Source of the DNA: Mucilaginibacter sp. SMC90
GTDB lineage: Bacteria > Bacteroidota > Bacteroidia > Sphingobacteriales > Sphingobacteriaceae
NCBI RefSeq assembly: GCF_022811725.1
Contig: NZ_CP094527.1
Coordinates: forward strand, 2,170,001 to 2,234,000
Reading direction: 5' to 3'
Length of the DNA stretch: 64,000 nt
The notes under the pieces: model-generated
Databases searched by the model: none
What the model was told of the DNA's origin: nothing
Seen by the model: only the letters and a program-made list of their open reading frames with translations
Translations under genes and position numbers: made by a program
In this document: positions 8,436 through 18,337 of the stretch, piece after piece
Numbering within the stretch: the stretch's first letter is position 1
Layout: each line of letters opens with the position of its first letter

Positions 8436-8532
8436 GTAGAGACGCATCACATGCGTCTCCCGCATCAAATTCTTGAAGTTAATGATTACGAAGCTGCTTG
8501 TCCTATGGGAGACGCATCACATGCGTCTCTAC
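8436..8532. repeat. Inverted pair of GACGCAT-nnn-ATGCGTC palindromes
   Basis: Two 26-base units (8436-8461 and 8507-8532) face each other. Each is itself a palindrome of GAGACGCAT and ATGCGTCTC around a central trinucleotide. The same element family occurs at 43948-44038. It lies after hmp and may act as a terminator for convergent genes. Confidence 0.7.
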
Positions 8533-8542
8533 CAGAAAGCTT

Positions 8543-8674
8543 CATTGCCGTAGGTTTCAACCAACGGGATAATGAGTAGCAATAAGCGGGCTTCAGCCCA
8601 AATTCGCTTGTATAATTGGGCTAAAGCCAGGAATTTTTAGCTTTTTATTCTGTTGGTTGAAACCTACGGCAATG
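8543..8674. repeat. Nested compound hairpin with perfect 23-bp arms
   Basis: The arm at 8543-8565 (CATTGCCGTAGGTTTCAACC...) is perfectly mirrored at 8652-8674. Inside, GGCTTCAGCCCAAATT (8589-8604) faces AATTGGGCTAAAGCC (8614-8628). It lies between the convergent hmp and deacetylase genes and would fold as a large cruciform or as transcript-end structure. Confidence 0.7.
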
Positions 8675-8771
8675 AGTGTTTTTAGGTAAGTTTAAAAAGT
8701 AGTAGTTATCCGTGCTGAAATAAGATGTTTTTTACATTGGTTGTTTCAGCACGAAATAACTATTCAACATA

Positions 8772-10112
8772 TTATCCTTTTTTCAGCGTCACTACTGCTT
8801 CATTTGGTTGTGCCTGATATAGTACATAAGTGCCTTGATCATCTTTAGCTGTACTGATCTTTTTGCTTTTTGAGCCCTGGGTAACTGTTGCGCTTGTCCA
8901 GTTTGATGATACATAGGTTTTGAGGGTTAATGGCAGATAGTACATCTTGCCATCAAGGCTATGGCTTACCTTAACCTGTATTGTGTTTCCTATCGGAGAG
9001 GCTACAGCTTTACCATGTTCGCGTTCGCGCATGTACCGGGTTACATCGCCAAAAGTTGCTACCCATAGCTTGTCATTTTTGCTTTTGATGTACTGGAAAT
9101 ATTCGTCAAGCAGGTTACTTGGCAGGGCTTCGTAGCCCATCCCGTCAATACCATGGAACACCAGTACCAGCCAGGTATTGGTATGGTTAAGCGTAGTATC
9201 AACCCAAAGCTTCATCATTGGCAGCGGTGTTTTGGTGGTTGCGCCACGTTGCCATTGAATATAATCTTTATCGGTTGAGCCCGGCGTTTGCTTGCTGGCC
9301 CGGTCAATCTCTTTTAACCATGGCTCGGGCATGCGATTTCTTAAAGCCGGATAGATTTTGAGTGCATAGCCCATCACGCGGTCGTTTTCAAAACCGTAAG
9401 GGCACTCTGCCGAAAATGTATGTTTGGGACCAAGCTGGGCCAGGATATCCGCCTTGCTTTTTTCCAATTCCCAAAGCAGGTTAGGCTCGTCAAGCCCGGG
9501 CATACTTGGGTGAGTGATAGAGTGACTTGCAAACTCATAGCCCTCGGCCGCATCTTTCCTGAAATCATTCCAGGTTGAGCCGATGGATTGTTTAAACTCA
9601 TCGTTGGGTTCGTAGCCTGGTTTCAATTCGCCGTTACGGGCTTTGGCGTAAATGTCATCTAATACTTTAAAAGCTTTTTCTTTTTTACCGCTGTCATACA
9701 AGCTACCGGCTTGTGTGTGGGCGGCAATGGTACCCATATAACCTAAGTACCCCGCAGCTGAGCATCGCTCAAAAAAGTTTTGATCATTAGTAGGTACCGT
9801 TGCCGATTCTTTAATGATATCCTTTACCGGGCGACCAATAAATTTTCCGTGGTATTTGGATGCGGGAATAGATCCTGTAATAATGAAAAATGTGGCCGGC
9901 ATTTTCAGGCGCTCCATTACCGGGAGGGCTTTTCTGAACTGGTTCATGGAGCCGTCATCGTAAGTAAGGGAAACAGCGCCGGTTTTGCCGTATTGCCATT
10001 TGGTTATTTCGGTAGTACCGGGTTTGGTCTGGGCGTTGCCTTGCAAGCCTTGAATGCCAATGAGTGCTGTGAGCAGCAGGGTTTTAACTGGTTTATAAGT
10101 GGTGGTAAGCAT
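8772..10112 (-). CDS. Secreted polysaccharide deacetylase (CE4/NodB-like)
   Basis: A 446-residue protein with a signal peptide (LLLTALIGIQGLQGNAQ, residues 12-28). The NodB motif 1 is TYDDG with Asp52-Asp53; motif 2 is HSITH with His197 and His201. Together these bind the catalytic metal and water that remove acetyl groups from glycans. The 140-residue gap between the motifs is longer than in typical NodB domains and looks like an inserted helical segment (about 85-190). A beta-rich C-terminal domain (about 375-446) may bind carbohydrate. It is monocistronic, convergent with hmp, with palindromic repeats on both sides. Substrate cannot be deduced. Confidence 0.85.
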   Translation of the reverse strand: MLTTTYKPVKTLLLTALIGIQGLQGNAQTKPGTTEITKWQYGKTGAVSLTYDDGSMNQFRKALPVMERLKMPATFFIITGSIPASKYHGKFIGRPVKDIIKESATVPTNDQNFFERCSAAGYLGYMGTIAAHTQAGSLYDSGKKEKAFKVLDDIYAKARNGELKPGYEPNDEFKQSIGSTWNDFRKDAAEGYEFASHSITHPSMPGLDEPNLLWELEKSKADILAQLGPKHTFSAECPYGFENDRVMGYALKIYPALRNRMPEPWLKEIDRASKQTPGSTDKDYIQWQRGATTKTPLPMMKLWVDTTLNHTNTWLVLVFHGIDGMGYEALPSNLLDEYFQYIKSKNDKLWVATFGDVTRYMREREHGKAVASPIGNTIQVKVSHSLDGKMYYLPLTLKTYVSSNWTSATVTQGSKSKKISTAKDDQGTYVLYQAQPNEAVVTLKKG

Positions 10113-10250
10113 GATTAAAATTAACTTTTTAAATTAATTTACAAAGTAATATTGCTGTTTCAATTGACTGGGGATCAACAGTTAAAATTGTTTTATGGAA
10201 AGTGGAGATATATTGCATCTTAATGTTATTGTGAACGCTCGCCGGATTTA

Positions 10251-10383
10251 CTCACCCCGACATCGCTGCGCTTGTCACCCCTCTCTCCGCTTTGCGGAAA
10301 GAGGGGATTAATAAATGAATTTCTTACCCTCTTTGTGGCGTAGCCGGAGAGAGGGTGGTCCAGCGAAGCGTAGACCGGGTGAG
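10251..10383. repeat. MITE-like foldback element (CTCACCC...GGGTGAG ends)
   Basis: The left half starts CTCACCCCGACATCGCTGCG and the right half, read on the other strand, starts CTCACCCGGTCTACGCTTCG. Both continue into CACCCNCTCTCCG and then a GAGGGG-type end. It is non-coding, about 133 bases long, between two divergent genes, and resembles the foldback repeats common in Bacteroidota. Confidence 0.65.
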
Positions 10384-10494
10384 TCAATTATACAAGCTGC
10401 ATTCACCCAACTGTTAAAAAACACTAAATTTTAACCTGTGGATATTTTCTATCTTGTTTCACCGTTTAAGCATCAACCAAAACCACTATCCAGC

Positions 10495-13400
10495 ATGTTA
10501 TCACAACTTGCCAAAACATTGAAGTGCCTGCTTATTTTAAGCTTTCTTTTTTCTGTTAAAACAGTATCAGCACAAAATAAATACGATGCCATCAGTTTTC
10601 GGATCGATTCATTAGCTTCCGTAGGTTTGCCCAAGTCGGCTTTAAAGGAAGTTGACAGGCTTGACAAGCTGGCGCATGATGAGAAGAATTCCCCTCAGCA
10701 GGTACGCGCGGTAGTTTACCGGATGACATTTCAATCATACATTGAAGAAGAAGCGCTGGTGGCTATCATCGCCAGGCTAAAAACTGATATTGATAAAGCG
10801 CAGTATCCAGTAAAGCCGGTATTACAATCAATGCTGGCCGAAATGTATTGGAATTATTACCAACAAAACCGTTACCAGTACAGCCAGCGAAGCCGCGTTG
10901 AAAAACATGGCGACGATTATACACAGTGGGATTTACAAACCATCATTGCCGAAACAAGCAATCTTTACCGGCTTTCACTTGCAGGTGCCAAAGAGGAGCA
11001 AGCCACGCCAATTAGTGTGCTCGATGGTGTTTTAAAGGGCGATAAAACCATCCGCTACCTGCGGCCTACACTTTATGACCTTTTGGTACAGCGTGCGTTT
11101 GAATTTTTCCTGGCTGATGAACCTGGGATCACCAAGCCTAAAATGGCTTTCTCATTAAACAATCAGGCATTTTTTGCAGATGCCCGTTCATTTGTTAAAA
11201 TAAACATCAATACTGCCGATACTGCTTCAACATGGTATCATGGGCTTAAATTACTACAGCAAGCAACTGCATTTCATCTGAAGGAAAATAACGAAGATGC
11301 ACTTGCCGACCTTGAACTGCAGCGGCTCAAATTTTTACATAATAAATCTACTTTAAGCAATGCTGATTCTTTATACCTGCTTGGGTTAAAACAAATAGCC
11401 ACCAGTTATGGCACAAAACCGATCAGTGCCGAAGCCTTGGTACTTAACGGCCTTTATTATCAGCAGCTCGACAGCCTTGTAACAGCGCATGGCTACTATG
11501 AAAAAGCTCAAGAGTTGTTCCCTAATAGCATAAGCGGTAAAAACGCGGCTATTTACATCCGGGAAATAGAAAGGCGGGTTTTATCGGCTCGGGTGGAGGA
11601 GGTATATGCTCCTGGCAAACCATTACTGACCAGTTTAGAATATAGTAATATTAAACAGGCAAAATTTGCTATTTACAGTATTACCGACGGGCAAATAGAT
11701 CAGTTAAAAAAAGACGGGCAGCAGGATGACGAGCAGATGCTCATGATAACAACGAAGGTATATGATTTTGTAAGTAAATTAAAGCCTGTTGAAACCGGCG
11801 AACTTTCGCTGCCTGATCCGCATGATTACAGAAGCCACCGGGCCGAATTTAAGATAGCCCCGCTGCAGCCTGGTAATTATATTATTATGATTGGTGACTC
11901 CTTATCAAACAAATCGCTGTTAACAGGCCTGGCGCAGTTTAAAGTAAGCGGATTAGCATATGTCACCAGGCAAAGGCCTGATGGTGTAAAGGAGATCAGG
12001 GTGCTTGACCGTGACAGTGGCAAGCCATTGAAAGGCGTAAATGTTGATGTATACAATACTTATAACGATAAAGGGAAAATATTAAAGAACCCTATAAGTA
12101 AGGGTCCCTCTGATGCCAATGGTGTATTTACTTTTACATGCCGTGGGGACTATTATAATGTAAACCTTTCAACCGCTAACGATAAGTTTGCCAGCAAAAA
12201 CAATTATGTAAACGGGGCCATAGAAACCTCGCAGCCTGTAGCCAAGCCCATTCAAGAAACCATGCTGTTTACCGACAGGCAGATCTATCGTCCCGGGCAA
12301 ACGGTTTATTTTAAGGGATTGCAGATAAGCACGCTGAACAACAAAAGCAGCATTATGCCCAATGAACAGGTTGTTGTTAATTTAACGGACGATAACAGGG
12401 AAAAGCAAGGTAGCCTTAACCTTAAAACCAACGAGTATGGTACCGTAACAGGTTCTTTTGTTATACCTCAGCAAACACTTGCCGGAATTATGTTTGTGAA
12501 TACAGATCACGGCGCAGCAATGATCCGCGTTGAGGAATATAAGCGGCCTACATTCCAGGTAACGTTTTTGCCGGTTAAGGAAACTTACCGGTTTAATGAT
12601 TCGGTTCGTATTACCGGGAAAGTTACCGCGTTTTCGGGGTATGGCATTTCGGGTGCCAACGTAGCCTATCATATTAAACGAACCCCCGCTTACCGGCCTT
12701 ATTATTTAAAGATGAGAGGCGATGATTACTTCAATAATTCGGGTGATGCTGAAATAGCCTCAGATACAATTAAGACCAGCAGTAATGGCGAATTTCAGCT
12801 TGCTTTTAAAGCTTCGCCTGGTAACGGGAAATTGCCCGATATGTATAATTATAACTTTACTGCCGATGTAACCGACGGCAGTGGCGAAACCCAGTCGGCA
12901 AATACGGATGTGAAAGTAAGTAATAATGTGCTTGATCTGGATGTATCAGTACCTGAACAGTTATCGGCAAAAGATAAAGCCCTGATACCTGTTAAGCTCA
13001 GCAATATAAATGGCCAGCCTCAAAACGGGGTACTTAATGTAAAGGTTTATTCATTAATTAAGCCTGATGGCGTATTCAAAAAAAGGCTTTGGCAGGTTCC
13101 TGATCAATACCTGTTGGGTGCCAGCGAGTTTAAAAAGCTATTTCCTGGTTATGCCTATAAAAATGAAGACGACCGTAACACCTGGCAGATAAATAAAACA
13201 GTTGTTGATGCCGATATCAAAGTTAGCGATACTACAAATAATCAGCTTGATCTGGCAGCGTTAAAGCTGCAGCCAACCGGTGTTTATAAACTGGTAATAA
13301 ATGCGAAGAATAATAGAGGAGATACCACCACCCAATTCTATTATATTAAACTTCATGCAAATCCAGACAAAGCGCCTGATATGGATAGCTGGTTAACTAC

Positions 13401-16400
13401 CATTGATGATGAAATAAACAAGGCCGGGGATACTGCTGAGTTTTGGCTGGGTATAAGCAGAGAAAGCCAAATCCTGGTTGAAAAGTACGAGGGCGCTAAA
13501 ATGCTGTCGTCGGAGTGGCTTAACATTGGAGGCGATCATCAGCAAAGTTTAAAAATAAAAGTACCGGCAACGGCAAAAAATAACTTCACGGTGCAGTTTT
13601 TAATGGTAAACGATAACCGCCTGTACAGTTATTATAAACAGATCAAAATAAAAGATACTACTACTGCATTGAACATTCGTTTCCTCACTTTTAGAAACAA
13701 GCTGCAGCCCGGCGAAAAGGAACAGTGGAAAGTGCAGGTGTCTGAACCCGGTAAAGAAAAGGAGCAAGCCGAACTGCTGGCCGGTATGTACGATGCCTCA
13801 CTTGATGACGTTGCGCTGCCTCAAACCTGGGATCACCAATTGCCAACCTATGGCTATGACCCCAACTATTTCAGCTGGCAAACTTTTAATGAGTTTGTGC
13901 AGGTCACAAACACATCTGCTTTTAATAGGGCTCCGTATTATGGAACAGGTATATCAAATTTTAATTATGAAACGCTCAACTGGTTTGGCTACAGCTATTT
14001 TGGCAGCAATAATTATGGTTATAATACTTATATCGAATCAGTAAAAAAATATAAAACAGAATCGGCTAAGGATAAGCAGATCGAAGCCACGTATCTTAAA
14101 AATTCCGCGCTTATAAAAAGTGGTACAGTAGTGAGTGGCAGGGTACTCAATCAATTTAATATGTCGCTCGCCGGCATTAAAATTGCCATTAAGGGTACAA
14201 ATATTAGTACTACATCAAACTCATTGGGCTTTTACAAGATCAAAATACCGCGAAATGCCATATTGATATTTAGCGGTCAGCGCATGCTGACGAAATATAT
14301 TAGCTCGCCGGCAAACGGATATGTGAGGATGAATTTTGAGAAACCAAATCTCATAAGAATTAATGGAAAGGACTATTTAAGTGTTGCCGATCCTGGCGAG
14401 AAATTAATGGCCGCTGATGTAGTTAATGAAATCAGGATTGATGAGCCAGTGGGCTATAGTGATGTAAAAGCGGTTGCTGCACCCGTTATGTTACAAGGTA
14501 GGGCTGCAGGGATGCAGGTTGCTTATGATGTAGCACCTCTGACAAACTCCTATAACGTTCAAATGCGTGAAGTTCAATATAAATCGGTTGGCATGCACTA
14601 TGATGAACTCAGGTATGATCAGAAAACCATCACTACCCGTAAAAACTTTAACGAAACCGCTTTCTTTTATCCGCAACTTCGCACAAATGAAAAAGGACAG
14701 GTAATCATTGAGTTCACTATGCCTGAAGCCCTTACCAAATGGAAGTTCATGGCCTTTGCACATAACAAGCAATTGCAATTAGGTTATACAGAGGCGGAGG
14801 TTGTTACGCAAAAACAATTAAGTATCACTGCCAATATGCCCCGCTTCTTACGTGAGGGTGATACTGTAACCGTATCAGCACGGCTGGCTAATTTAAATAC
14901 AGAACCATTGAAAGGCAAGGTTGAGTTGCAGCTCTTCAATGGCATCAACATGCAGCCTGTTTCTTTATTGATGAACAAGAGTGAGGCACAGCAAAAGTTT
15001 GAGATAGATGCTTCGGCAACCAGGGCCGTTTCTTTTAAACTGGTGATACCGCCAGGGCTTGACGCACTTACTTATCGTTTAACTGCCGACGCGGGTAAAT
15101 ATAGCGATGGCGAAGAAAATACCATTCCTGTGCTGCCTAACCGCATGCTGGTTACCGAAAGTATGCCAGTGATGGTGCGGGCTGGACAAAGCAAAACGTT
15201 CAATTTCGATAAGCTGATCAACAACAGCAGCACTACCCTCAAAAGTAAAACCCTTACGCTTGAATATAGCCAAAACCCGGCCTGGTATGCTGTGCAGGCT
15301 ATCCCGTACATGATGGAGTTTCCGTATGAGTGCTCAGAAAAGTTATTTAGCCGGTACTATGCCAATAGCCTGTCGACAGATCTGATCAGTAAAATGCCAC
15401 TTATTAAACAGGTATTTGATCGGTGGAAAAGCAGTGATAGTAAAGAATTGCTCTCTAACCTCGAAAAGAACCAGGAATTGAAAACCACCCTGCTTGAGGA
15501 AACTCCCTGGCTGCAGGATGCCCTTAGCGAATCGGAACAAAAGAAAAGGATAGCCCAGCTTTTTGACCTCAACAAAATGAGTTATGAAATGAAGGCCAAT
15601 CTGGATAAGCTGAAACAAAAGCAATTGTCAAACGGGGCATTCCCGTGGTTTGGTGGTAATTATGCCGACGATTATATCACCCGCCATGTTTTGGAAGGGA
15701 TAGGGCAGCTTTATCACCTCAAGATAGTTACTGCCGATGATAAAACCATAAAAGAGATCGCTGATAAGGCCCTTGATTACATGGATGCTGAACTGATAAG
15801 CGAGGATAAAGAAGCAAAAAAGCAAAAGAACTATCAATCGGGGGATGTTAATCAGAACGAGGTTCATGCGTGGTATGTGCGGAGTTATTATACCGATAAA
15901 CCAATGGGGCCGGCGCTCAAATCCATCTTCAGTAACTATCTGAAACGTGCCGAAGATCAATGGGTAAGGCAGAGCATTTATGAGCAGGGGATGATAGCCT
16001 TTACTATGTTGCGCAACGGAAAACCGCTAATTGCAAATGCCATTATCAAATCGTTAAAGGAAACTGCACAAACATCGGATGAGATGGGGATGTACTGGGG
16101 TAAAAACATGGTGGGTTATTATTGGTATCAATCGCCCATTGAAACACAAAGTTTGATGATCGGGTTATTCACCGAGGCGGGTAATAATGCCAAAGCCGTT
16201 GAAGAAATGAAGATCTGGCTGATGCGTAACAAACAAGCTAATAACTGGAAAACCACCAAAGCAACTGCCGCTGCCGTATATGCTTTGCTGTTAAAGCAGC
16301 AGGATTGGCTAAACGGCGGCACTGCATCTGAAATTATACTGAACAACAAACCTCTTGCCGAATTAAAGCCGGATATTAAGGCTGATGCCGGCACAGGCTA

Positions 16401-16962
16401 CATTAAAACCAGTTGGGTTGATGAACAAATAAAACCGTCATTAGGCAAAGTTGAGATCAAAAACAATGGAAAATCAATCAGCTATGGGGCTATGTATTGG
16501 CAGTATCTGGAGCAAATGGATAAGATCACGCCATCGCAAACAGATATCCACCTTGAGCGTAAATACTTTATCAAAAAACAAACCGATACCGGACCTATAT
16601 TACAGGCGCTTGACGCCGCTCATCAGCCCAAAACCGGCGATTTGCTCAAAGTGGTGGTGTATTTGAAAGCCGGTCGCGATTATGAATATGTACAGCTTAA
16701 AGACCTTCGCCCGGCAGGTACAGAGCCTTTATCTGCTCTTTCCGAATATAAATACCAGGATGGCTTATCGTATTACCAGGTAACTAAAGATGTGGCGACA
16801 AATTTCTTCATCAGCAATTTAACCAAAGGCAGCTATGTGTTTGAGTACGAATTGCGGGTAGCCCAACCGGGTAATTTCTCAACCGGCATTACCAGTATTC
16901 AATGCATGTACGCGCCTGAGTTTAATGCGCATAGTGAGGGCAGCAGGGTGGTATTTAAATAG
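10495..16962 (+). CDS. Giant alpha-2-macroglobulin-like protein without thioester Gln
   Basis: 2155 residues from ATG 10495; a GTG at 10438 would add 19 residues before a clear signal peptide (LKCLLILSFLFSVKTVSAQ), so the ATG is preferred. An N-terminal helical repeat region is followed by MG/MG2 domains (YRPGQTVYFKGLQI), a carboxypeptidase-regulatory-like insert near residues 1208-1272 (VVSGRVLNQFNMSLAGIKIA), a SusC-plug-like phrase LQGRAAGMQV, an A2M domain (FFYPQLRTNEKG) and an alpha-alpha toroid. At the site of the thioester CxEQ it reads C-S-E-K (PYECSEKLFSRYY, Cys at 1613), so a covalent thioester trap is not expected. Bacterial relatives are thought to protect the cell surface from proteases. 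It is a single gene flanked by repeats. Confidence 0.88.
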   Translation: MLSQLAKTLKCLLILSFLFSVKTVSAQNKYDAISFRIDSLASVGLPKSALKEVDRLDKLAHDEKNSPQQVRAVVYRMTFQSYIEEEALVAIIARLKTDIDKAQYPVKPVLQSMLAEMYWNYYQQNRYQYSQRSRVEKHGDDYTQWDLQTIIAETSNLYRLSLAGAKEEQATPISVLDGVLKGDKTIRYLRPTLYDLLVQRAFEFFLADEPGITKPKMAFSLNNQAFFADARSFVKININTADTASTWYHGLKLLQQATAFHLKENNEDALADLELQRLKFLHNKSTLSNADSLYLLGLKQIATSYGTKPISAEALVLNGLYYQQLDSLVTAHGYYEKAQELFPNSISGKNAAIYIREIERRVLSARVEEVYAPGKPLLTSLEYSNIKQAKFAIYSITDGQIDQLKKDGQQDDEQMLMITTKVYDFVSKLKPVETGELSLPDPHDYRSHRAEFKIAPLQPGNYIIMIGDSLSNKSLLTGLAQFKVSGLAYVTRQRPDGVKEIRVLDRDSGKPLKGVNVDVYNTYNDKGKILKNPISKGPSDANGVFTFTCRGDYYNVNLSTANDKFASKNNYVNGAIETSQPVAKPIQETMLFTDRQIYRPGQTVYFKGLQISTLNNKSSIMPNEQVVVNLTDDNREKQGSLNLKTNEYGTVTGSFVIPQQTLAGIMFVNTDHGAAMIRVEEYKRPTFQVTFLPVKETYRFNDSVRITGKVTAFSGYGISGANVAYHIKRTPAYRPYYLKMRGDDYFNNSGDAEIASDTIKTSSNGEFQLAFKASPGNGKLPDMYNYNFTADVTDGSGETQSANTDVKVSNNVLDLDVSVPEQLSAKDKALIPVKLSNINGQPQNGVLNVKVYSLIKPDGVFKKRLWQVPDQYLLGASEFKKLFPGYAYKNEDDRNTWQINKTVVDADIKVSDTTNNQLDLAALKLQPTGVYKLVINAKNNRGDTTTQFYYIKLHANPDKAPDMDSWLTTIDDEINKAGDTAEFWLGISRESQILVEKYEGAKMLSSEWLNIGGDHQQSLKIKVPATAKNNFTVQFLMVNDNRLYSYYKQIKIKDTTTALNIRFLTFRNKLQPGEKEQWKVQVSEPGKEKEQAELLAGMYDASLDDVALPQTWDHQLPTYGYDPNYFSWQTFNEFVQVTNTSAFNRAPYYGTGISNFNYETLNWFGYSYFGSNNYGYNTYIESVKKYKTESAKDKQIEATYLKNSALIKSGTVVSGRVLNQFNMSLAGIKIAIKGTNISTTSNSLGFYKIKIPRNAILIFSGQRMLTKYISSPANGYVRMNFEKPNLIRINGKDYLSVADPGEKLMAADVVNEIRIDEPVGYSDVKAVAAPVMLQGRAAGMQVAYDVAPLTNSYNVQMREVQYKSVGMHYDELRYDQKTITTRKNFNETAFFYPQLRTNEKGQVIIEFTMPEALTKWKFMAFAHNKQLQLGYTEAEVVTQKQLSITANMPRFLREGDTVTVSARLANLNTEPLKGKVELQLFNGINMQPVSLLMNKSEAQQKFEIDASATRAVSFKLVIPPGLDALTYRLTADAGKYSDGEENTIPVLPNRMLVTESMPVMVRAGQSKTFNFDKLINNSSTTLKSKTLTLEYSQNPAWYAVQAIPYMMEFPYECSEKLFSRYYANSLSTDLISKMPLIKQVFDRWKSSDSKELLSNLEKNQELKTTLLEETPWLQDALSESEQKKRIAQLFDLNKMSYEMKANLDKLKQKQLSNGAFPWFGGNYADDYITRHVLEGIGQLYHLKIVTADDKTIKEIADKALDYMDAELISEDKEAKKQKNYQSGDVNQNEVHAWYVRSYYTDKPMGPALKSIFSNYLKRAEDQWVRQSIYEQGMIAFTMLRNGKPLIANAIIKSLKETAQTSDEMGMYWGKNMVGYYWYQSPIETQSLMIGLFTEAGNNAKAVEEMKIWLMRNKQANNWKTTKATAAAVYALLLKQQDWLNGGTASEIILNNKPLAELKPDIKADAGTGYIKTSWVDEQIKPSLGKVEIKNNGKSISYGAMYWQYLEQMDKITPSQTDIHLERKYFIKKQTDTGPILQALDAAHQPKTGDLLKVVVYLKAGRDYEYVQLKDLRPAGTEPLSALSEYKYQDGLSYYQVTKDVATNFFISNLTKGSYVFEYELRVAQPGNFSTGITSIQCMYAPEFNAHSEGSRVVFK

Positions 16963-16979
16963 AATGATTATGTTACCCG

Positions 16980-17110
16980 TTGTCATTTCCGATGGAACAA
17001 GGGTAGGAATAAGCGCCGGGGGAGAAAGAGAGATCTTGTACGTCATGCTAAGTGGTTATGCAAAGTTCGCCGAGCATGGCGTATAAGATTTCTCCCTAAG
17101 GAAATGACAA
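16980..17110. repeat. Long imperfect foldback repeat (TTGTCATTTCC/GGAAATGACAA)
   Basis: TTGTCATTTCC at 16980-16990 is mirrored by GGAAATGACAA at 17100-17110, with inner matches AGAGATCTTGTACG and CGTATAAGATTTCT. It lies between the convergent macroglobulin and AhpD-like genes. Confidence 0.6.
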
Positions 17111-17118
17111 GAGAAACG

Positions 17119-17150
17119 TAAAAAAAGCCCGGAACAAAATGCTCCGGGCT
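17119..17150 (-). terminator. Rho-independent terminator of the AhpD/TonB operon
   Basis: On the minus strand AGCCCGGA and TCCGGGCT form an 8-bp stem around a short loop, followed by a T-run (the A-run at 17119-17126 on the plus strand). It lies 25 bases after the stop of the last gene of the minus-strand operon. Confidence 0.85.
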
Positions 17151-17174
17151 GCAGGTGTGATAAAGCAGTAGGTG

Positions 17175-17729
17175 TTAAACTTTCTTGAAAATGCTTGATA
17201 TATAGCCAAGCTCGGCACGTTCAGGTGCGCGGTCAACGTAAATCTGCCTGTCTTGCGGGGCCCAGGTACCCAGCCCGTCAACATAGCGGTTAAACATGCA
17301 AAAAGCTGCTGCTATCAGTACGGTATCATGGATCTCTTTGTCGCTTGCACCTTCCTCACGGGCAGCTTCTATTTGCTGAGTTGTAACATTTTTGCCGCCT
17401 TTTTGTACACTGCCCGCAATTGCTAAAAGGGCCTTGATCCTGGGCGAAAGATCGGCTGATAAAAAGTTAGCTTTGATAGCATCAATTTCGTCAATATTGC
17501 AGCCAAGGTAATGGCCGGCCAATGCGCCGTGCACGTTCTGACAAAAAAAGCAATCATTAAGGTAAGATACATAAGTTGCTATCAGTTCGCGTTCACCGCG
17601 CGATAGGGAATTGTTATCATCGCGCAGCAGTTGCTCGGCAAGGGCGTTTAGCGGTGCTTCCGTTTCCGGGCTGTAAAACATCAGCCCACGGATGCCGGGC
17701 AAATCGTTATTTAATTCAATATGTGCCAT
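17175..17729 (-). CDS. AhpD/carboxymuconolactone decarboxylase-like protein 1
   Basis: 184 residues from the start at 17729 (MAHIELNNDLPGIRGLMFYS); upstream in-frame codons run into the preceding gene and are unlikely to be translated. The redox motif C-F-F-C with a His four residues on (CFFCQNVH) matches the AhpD and peroxidase-related family, which reduce hydroperoxides or act in related thiol chemistry. The closing NRYVDGLGTWAPQD is shared by all three paralogues here. It is last in the minus-strand run CMD3-TonB receptor-MFS-CMD2-CMD1, 16 bases after CMD2. Substrate is unknown. Confidence 0.85.
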   Translation of the reverse strand: MAHIELNNDLPGIRGLMFYSPETEAPLNALAEQLLRDDNNSLSRGERELIATYVSYLNDCFFCQNVHGALAGHYLGCNIDEIDAIKANFLSADLSPRIKALLAIAGSVQKGGKNVTTQQIEAAREEGASDKEIHDTVLIAAAFCMFNRYVDGLGTWAPQDRQIYVDRAPERAELGYISSIFKKV

Positions 17730-17745
17730 AATATCTGGTTTTAAA

Positions 17746-18291
17746 TTAATGTTGTGGTTGAGGCAATACATAGCCTTTAGCCATGCGTTTTCCCATTTCG
17801 GCATAAGCCTCCGGATCGGTAGGGGTAAGGCTGCCAAGGCCATCAACATAACGGTTAAACATGCTGAACGCTGCGGCTATCAATACCGCATCGTGAATTT
17901 CCCGGTCGGTAGCCCCCTGCCCGCGTGCAGCGTCAACATCTTCCTGCTTAACTTCCTTGCCTAATACCTGCACCTTACCTGCAATATTTAGCAGTGCTTT
18001 TAGTTTTGCGCTGATCGGTGCTTCTGTCATATCGCGCAGTACTTCGTCAACAATTAGTGCATCGTCTTCATACAAACAACGGGCAGCAGCAGCGTGACTG
18101 CTGTAACAAAATGTGCAGTTATTACGGTATGATACATAAGTGGCTATCAGTTCACGGTCAGCCGGACTCAGGGTTGATTCTCCGCGTAACAATACTTCGG
18201 CCAGTTCATACAAATACTGACCGGTTTCGGGCCTGAACATTACCAGCGAACGGATGCCCGGTACGCCTTCGGGTACATTGATGTGTGCCAT
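17746..18291 (-). CDS. AhpD/carboxymuconolactone decarboxylase-like protein 2
   Basis: A 181-residue paralogue of its two neighbours, starting MAHINVPEGVPGIRSLVMFR. It has the redox motif C-T-F-C (CTFCYSSHAAAA) and the common end FNRYVDGLGSL. The family forms all-helical oligomers in which the CxxC cysteines and a nearby His do peroxidase chemistry. The order of the genes and 16-base spacing to CMD1 support co-expression. Three diverged copies in one operon suggest hetero-oligomers or successive steps on one compound. Confidence 0.85.
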   Translation of the reverse strand: MAHINVPEGVPGIRSLVMFRPETGQYLYELAEVLLRGESTLSPADRELIATYVSYRNNCTFCYSSHAAAARCLYEDDALIVDEVLRDMTEAPISAKLKALLNIAGKVQVLGKEVKQEDVDAARGQGATDREIHDAVLIAAAFSMFNRYVDGLGSLTPTDPEAYAEMGKRMAKGYVLPQPQH

Positions 18292-18337
18292 ATTTTAATT
18301 AGTGAATTAGTGAATTAGTGATTTGTTTTTTATGCTT

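Noticed and set aside
10438..10494. GTG start of the macroglobulin gene
   Set aside because: It would bury the signal peptide behind 19 extra residues; ATG 10495 places it properly.
15628..15960. Open frame on the minus strand inside the macroglobulin gene
   Set aside because: It mirrors a well-supported coding frame, shows no domain and has no regulatory signals of its own.
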